Shown here piece by piece: positions 60,955-64,000 of a stretch of DNA of 64,000 nt. A program made the position numbers and the translations under genes. Below the pieces are notes generated by a model. It was not told the origin of the DNA. It saw only the letters and a list, made by a program, of their open reading frames with translations, and did not search any database. This stretch comes from Reticulitermes speratus (taxonomy: Eukaryota; Arthropoda; Insecta; Blattodea; Rhinotermitidae). Position 1 is the first letter of the stretch; each line of letters starts with the position of its first letter. The DNA lies in assembly GCA_021186555.1 (NCBI GenBank), contig JAJKFL010000007.1, positions 29,293,177 through 29,357,176 of the forward strand, given 5' to 3'.

Positions 60955-61175
60955 AGAGAGAACATAGAAGCTGAGATCTGCGCTCTTCTGGGATATTACG
61001 CGGCGTCGTGTGGTAATTGTTTACCGACGTTTTTTGGATGTGTCGGCCCATCTTCACGGGTCAAGAGTTCCCAGTTGTCCCGAAACGTCGTAAACAATTA
61101 CCACACGACGCGCGTAATACCCCAGAAGAGCGCAGATTCATCAACATCGCGGCGGAACCCTGAAATCAAGGATAA
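60955..61175. mobile_element. foldback family F1, most complete copy
   Basis: Arms with CTTCTGGGATATTACGCGGCG and TCGTGTGGTAATTGTTTACC, and their complement GTAAACAATTACCACACGACG then CCCCAGAAGAGCGCAGATT. They surround a centre with a minus-strand CCGTGAAGATGGGCCGACAC. The right flank CATCAACATCGCGGCGGAACCCTGAAATCAAG matches, inverted, the flank of the copy at 49739. No coding capacity. Confidence 0.85.
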
Positions 61176-61179
61176 TAAA

Positions 61180-62740
61180 CTTTGTTTTCCAGTAACAAAA
61201 TAGGTTTTACCTTCGATACCAAGAACACACACTTTTCTCCAATTAAATACAAGATTTCATCTGCCGGTAACACACTAAAGGGAGCACAATATTTATTATA
61301 CCCATATTTTTTTTTTGGACATTGTCCATTGTCTGAAGTATGCCTAATACACACGACGTTTCTGGAGTTGTCTCTACTCCCTTCTTCACGTTATCGCGTT
61401 ATACAGGTAACATTATCACAAATTCAGTCACACTAACATTTCTTGTTAATATAAATTATGATATTAATGGTCTTTGCAATTGCACACAGAATCTTTATTG
61501 TCGAAATCCATGTAGCGGAGTTTGAAATTATAATAGTGATTAAAACTATTATGAAACTCGAAAGTCCACAACGTTGCCACAAGAAACTATCACTGGACGA
61601 AACGAAGCCAGTCCACATCCTAATTCTTATTTATATGAGAGCCATTTTAATATTATTCTCCCATGCCTAGATTAAACGAGGTTTTCTGACCAAAAATTTT
61701 GTATGCATTTCATCTGTTCTACGCGTGTTATATTTTTCCCCATCTCAACCTCCCTTGACTTTATTAACCTAATATTTGCTAATCAATACCACATTTATAA
61801 AGGACGATTAAATTATAGGGCGTTTCAGAATTTATGAGCTCATTAAGTATACTTCATAAATGCTAAATTTCTGGATATTGAAGTGCAGGCCTGTATATTT
61901 ATTTATACAAAAACTAGAAGAAATATTCAAATGAATTTTACAGATTGTTTTTATCTAAATATGATGCAAATAATTAACGTTTTAAATTTTACAAGGAATT
62001 CTGAACTCCCTGCATTGTATTTGGCAGTTTCTGTCAGTTTTTGTGCCATTGAAATGGCGACAGACATGATGTATTGCGATGATAATTATAAACATATGGA
62101 CCATACTCTTAATTAAGCGATTTGTAGGATCGAAATTTGAAAAATACTGTGTATAAGTGTAATAAAAAAATTTGCTAAACCTAACATTACGGATCATTTC
62201 CAGACCATGATATTACTGAAAGTTTTTGTTCTACTTACAAACGATTCAAATAATATCACAATGTGCGAGTTACAACTCGCATCTTAGTTGACGATGTGAC
62301 TGACAGTAGGTACTCGCTGTGTGTGATCCTTTCACCTTATGACCGGCTACTGAGTCTAGAGAAACGTTTTAGCTCCTCGTTTCTATCCCCTCTACAAATG
62401 GCAACAAGAGATAACGTCTGTGTTTATTTTTAGTGAAGTCTGAAGCTGCCGCAAAATAATTATGCTGTCTGAATGTAAGAATGACCCATATATTATAAGA
62501 TTCTGAAATGTCAGGTGGTGATAGCGTGCAACAGATGAGGAAGTTCATAAGAAATAAACAAAGGAGGTGACTGAGGGGGAATTATTTTCTGAAAATAATC
62601 TCTTCTTTTTAATTTATGTTGGTTGTAACCTCTCCCTATCTTTGCATATGAAATCGAGGGAAATTGCTGGAAATTCTTGTCGCAGTGACTGCAGTAGAAT
62701 GCAGTGCAGGATACGCAAAGTCCATTAACAAATCTGATGA
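61180..62740. other. upstream intron, nothing recognised
   Basis: AT-rich. Several short open frames of low complexity, none with an ankyrin pattern or other signature. Confidence 0.45.
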
Positions 62741-62746
62741 CATTTA

Positions 62747-62827
62747 TACAGGGTATACACAAAAGAATGGTGCGGTTTCAATGGTGAATAAAGGGAAACC
62801 GCACCATTCTTTTGTGTATACCCTGTA
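62747..62827. mobile_element. 81-bp perfect foldback with TACAGGGT ends
   Basis: Perfect 33-base arms (62747-62779 and 62795-62827: TACAGGGTATACACAAAAGA... and complement) around a 15-base loop. Ends TACAGGG...CCCTGTA next to TA fit a mariner-like MITE reduced to its terminal repeats. Confidence 0.9.
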
Positions 62828-62934
62828 TGTAGTTAATACACTTTGCTTCATATTCCTTTGTTGCAATAGTTATGGCACTGCAGGTGTGTTGTAAAATATG
62901 TATTCAGCACAATATTTTGGTGGTTTTAGCAGCG

Positions 62935-63150
62935 GTATTTGAAGATTCAATTCTTCTGGGATGCGACACAGAGTCGAGTCCTAAATATTTACCAAACTTT
63001 CAGAGGAGATTGCTGTATCAGTTTTTAGGTTCTAGGAGTCGAAGAAGAGTAACTGCTTAGACTCTGAAGACGGAGGCAGCAAGATTCTTCGAAAGGTCTG
63101 TAACCATTTACTAAACTAAAACGGCGTCATCGTGGAGGACTTGGATCTTC
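62935..63150. repeat. possible F1-like repeat with hammerhead-core-like motif
   Basis: Starts CTTCTGGGATGCGACACAGAG, and near 63064 reads CTGAAGACGGAGG...CTTCGAAAGG on the plus strand. The arrangement resembles family F1, but inverted arms are not clear. Confidence 0.35.
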
Positions 63151-63484
63151 AAGCACATCAGTAACGGATGAATGTTTGGCATAATAGTTGTAGATCATCA
63201 CTGACGTTTATATTTTGTGGATTTTCGTATTTTTGCAAGGCAGCGTTTCTAAGAAAATAAATTGTGTAATGAGTTGGGATTTTGTTAGAACTATATGAAC
63301 CATAAGTGCAGTTTAACGTTTTAAACGATGGTGTAGGCACTCAGTAAAACATTTTAATCGACACTAGTCCAGTAGTTTCGGACAGACAGATATGGCATCC
63401 GATATGCCTCCATTCTCATACGTCTGCTATCCTGGCATGTCATTTTCCTCACGCCTGAATGCAGTTACTGAGGCAGTCTTAAAA

Positions 63485-63868
63485 TAGGCGACAGATCCCT
63501 CCGCAACGTCTATTTTATCATTCATAATAGGCTATAGCTCCTATAGCTATGTTGCATCATTCACATAGGCGACAATTCCTTCGCGACGTCTATTGCATCA
63601 TTTGCAATAGGCTACAGCTCCTTCCGCAACGTCCGTTGCATAATTCACAATAAGCCACAGTTCCTTCCGCGACGTCTATTGCATCATTTGCAATACGTTA
63701 CAGCTCCTTCCGAAACGTCCGTTGCATAATTCACAATAAGCCGAAGTTCCTTCCGCAACGTGTATTGCATCATTTGCAATAGGCTGCAGCTCCTTCCGAA
63801 ACGTCCGTTGCATAATTCACAATAAGCCACAGTTCTTCCGCGATGTCTGTTGCATCATTTCTCAATAT
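63485..63868. repeat. ~43-bp minisatellite with alternating (dimeric) units
   Basis: About nine units built on CTCCTTCCGCAACGTCCGTTGCATAATTCACAATA. Two unit types alternate: one with CAACGTCCGTTGCATAATTCAC and one with CGACGTCTATTGCATCATTTGC. The higher-order period is therefore about 86 bp. Each unit carries a short near-palindrome around TTGCA(T/A)...TGCAA. Confidence 0.93.
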
Positions 63869-63948
63869 AATAAAACATTCGGGCGTCATTATAACCTATG
63901 CAGTTGCTAAAGCGTCGGTAAATAAAAACCATCGTACAAGCTCTAAAC

Positions 63949-64000
63949 CAGTGGTTCCCAAACTTTTTCGGTCGACCGCCCCCTTGGTTCCATATACACA
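63949..64000. mobile_element. hAT element, second copy, cut by window end
   Basis: Starts CAGTGGTTCCCAAACTTTTT followed by CGGTCGACCGCCCCCTTGG, nearly identical to the left end of the element at 56561. The rest lies outside the window. Confidence 0.88.

Noticed and set aside
63485-63868. CRISPR-like array
   Set aside because: There are no unique spacers; units are contiguous minisatellite repeats in an animal genome.

Overview
The window is intron-rich, AT-rich animal DNA. It carries the 3' three quarters or so of one large gene on the minus strand: the insect TRPN mechanotransduction channel NompC (no mechanoreceptor potential C). Twenty-one constitutive-looking coding exons plus two alternative last exons lie between 60347 and 5881. 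I placed each exon edge from splice dinucleotides, and the codon phases agree across every junction. The assembled product is about 1,500 residues: 24 ankyrin repeats, the linker, a pre-S1 hydrophobic segment plus S1-S6 with the pore loop, the TRP helix and the C-terminal tail. Drosophila NompC, as I remember it, has 29 ankyrin repeats and about 1,730 residues, so the promoter, the N-terminus and about five repeats should lie beyond base 64000. The protein and the transposon families suggest an insect, perhaps a blattodean (cockroach or termite). The order is an inference.

Layout by region. 1-5880: DNA downstream of the gene, with a decayed LINE at about 2615-4283 and candidate poly(A) signals near 5300. 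5881-9781: two homologous alternative last exons. 17923-32267: exons for the linker, the membrane domain and the TRP region, spread over large introns. 34058-46943: a dense run of ankyrin exons. 46943-55644: a large intron packed with nested transposons, plus a possible promoter and first exon near 51158-51650. 55644-60347: the most upstream ankyrin exons in the window. 60348-64000: upstream intron with foldbacks, a minisatellite and a hAT element cut by the window edge.

The introns hold at least five hAT-type DNA elements (four complete ones with 8-bp target duplications), several tRNA-derived SINE families (two copies with clear target duplications), fragments of several LINE families, long palindromes and microsatellites. 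One reading-frame break is visible in the channel gene: exon 20 is one base short in a short C homopolymer just after the TRP box. The best candidates for new biology are the duplicated last exon, the skippable symmetric exon in the S5-pore linker, the triplicated splice donor, the possible internal promoter, and a recurrent hammerhead-core-like motif inside dispersed foldback repeats.
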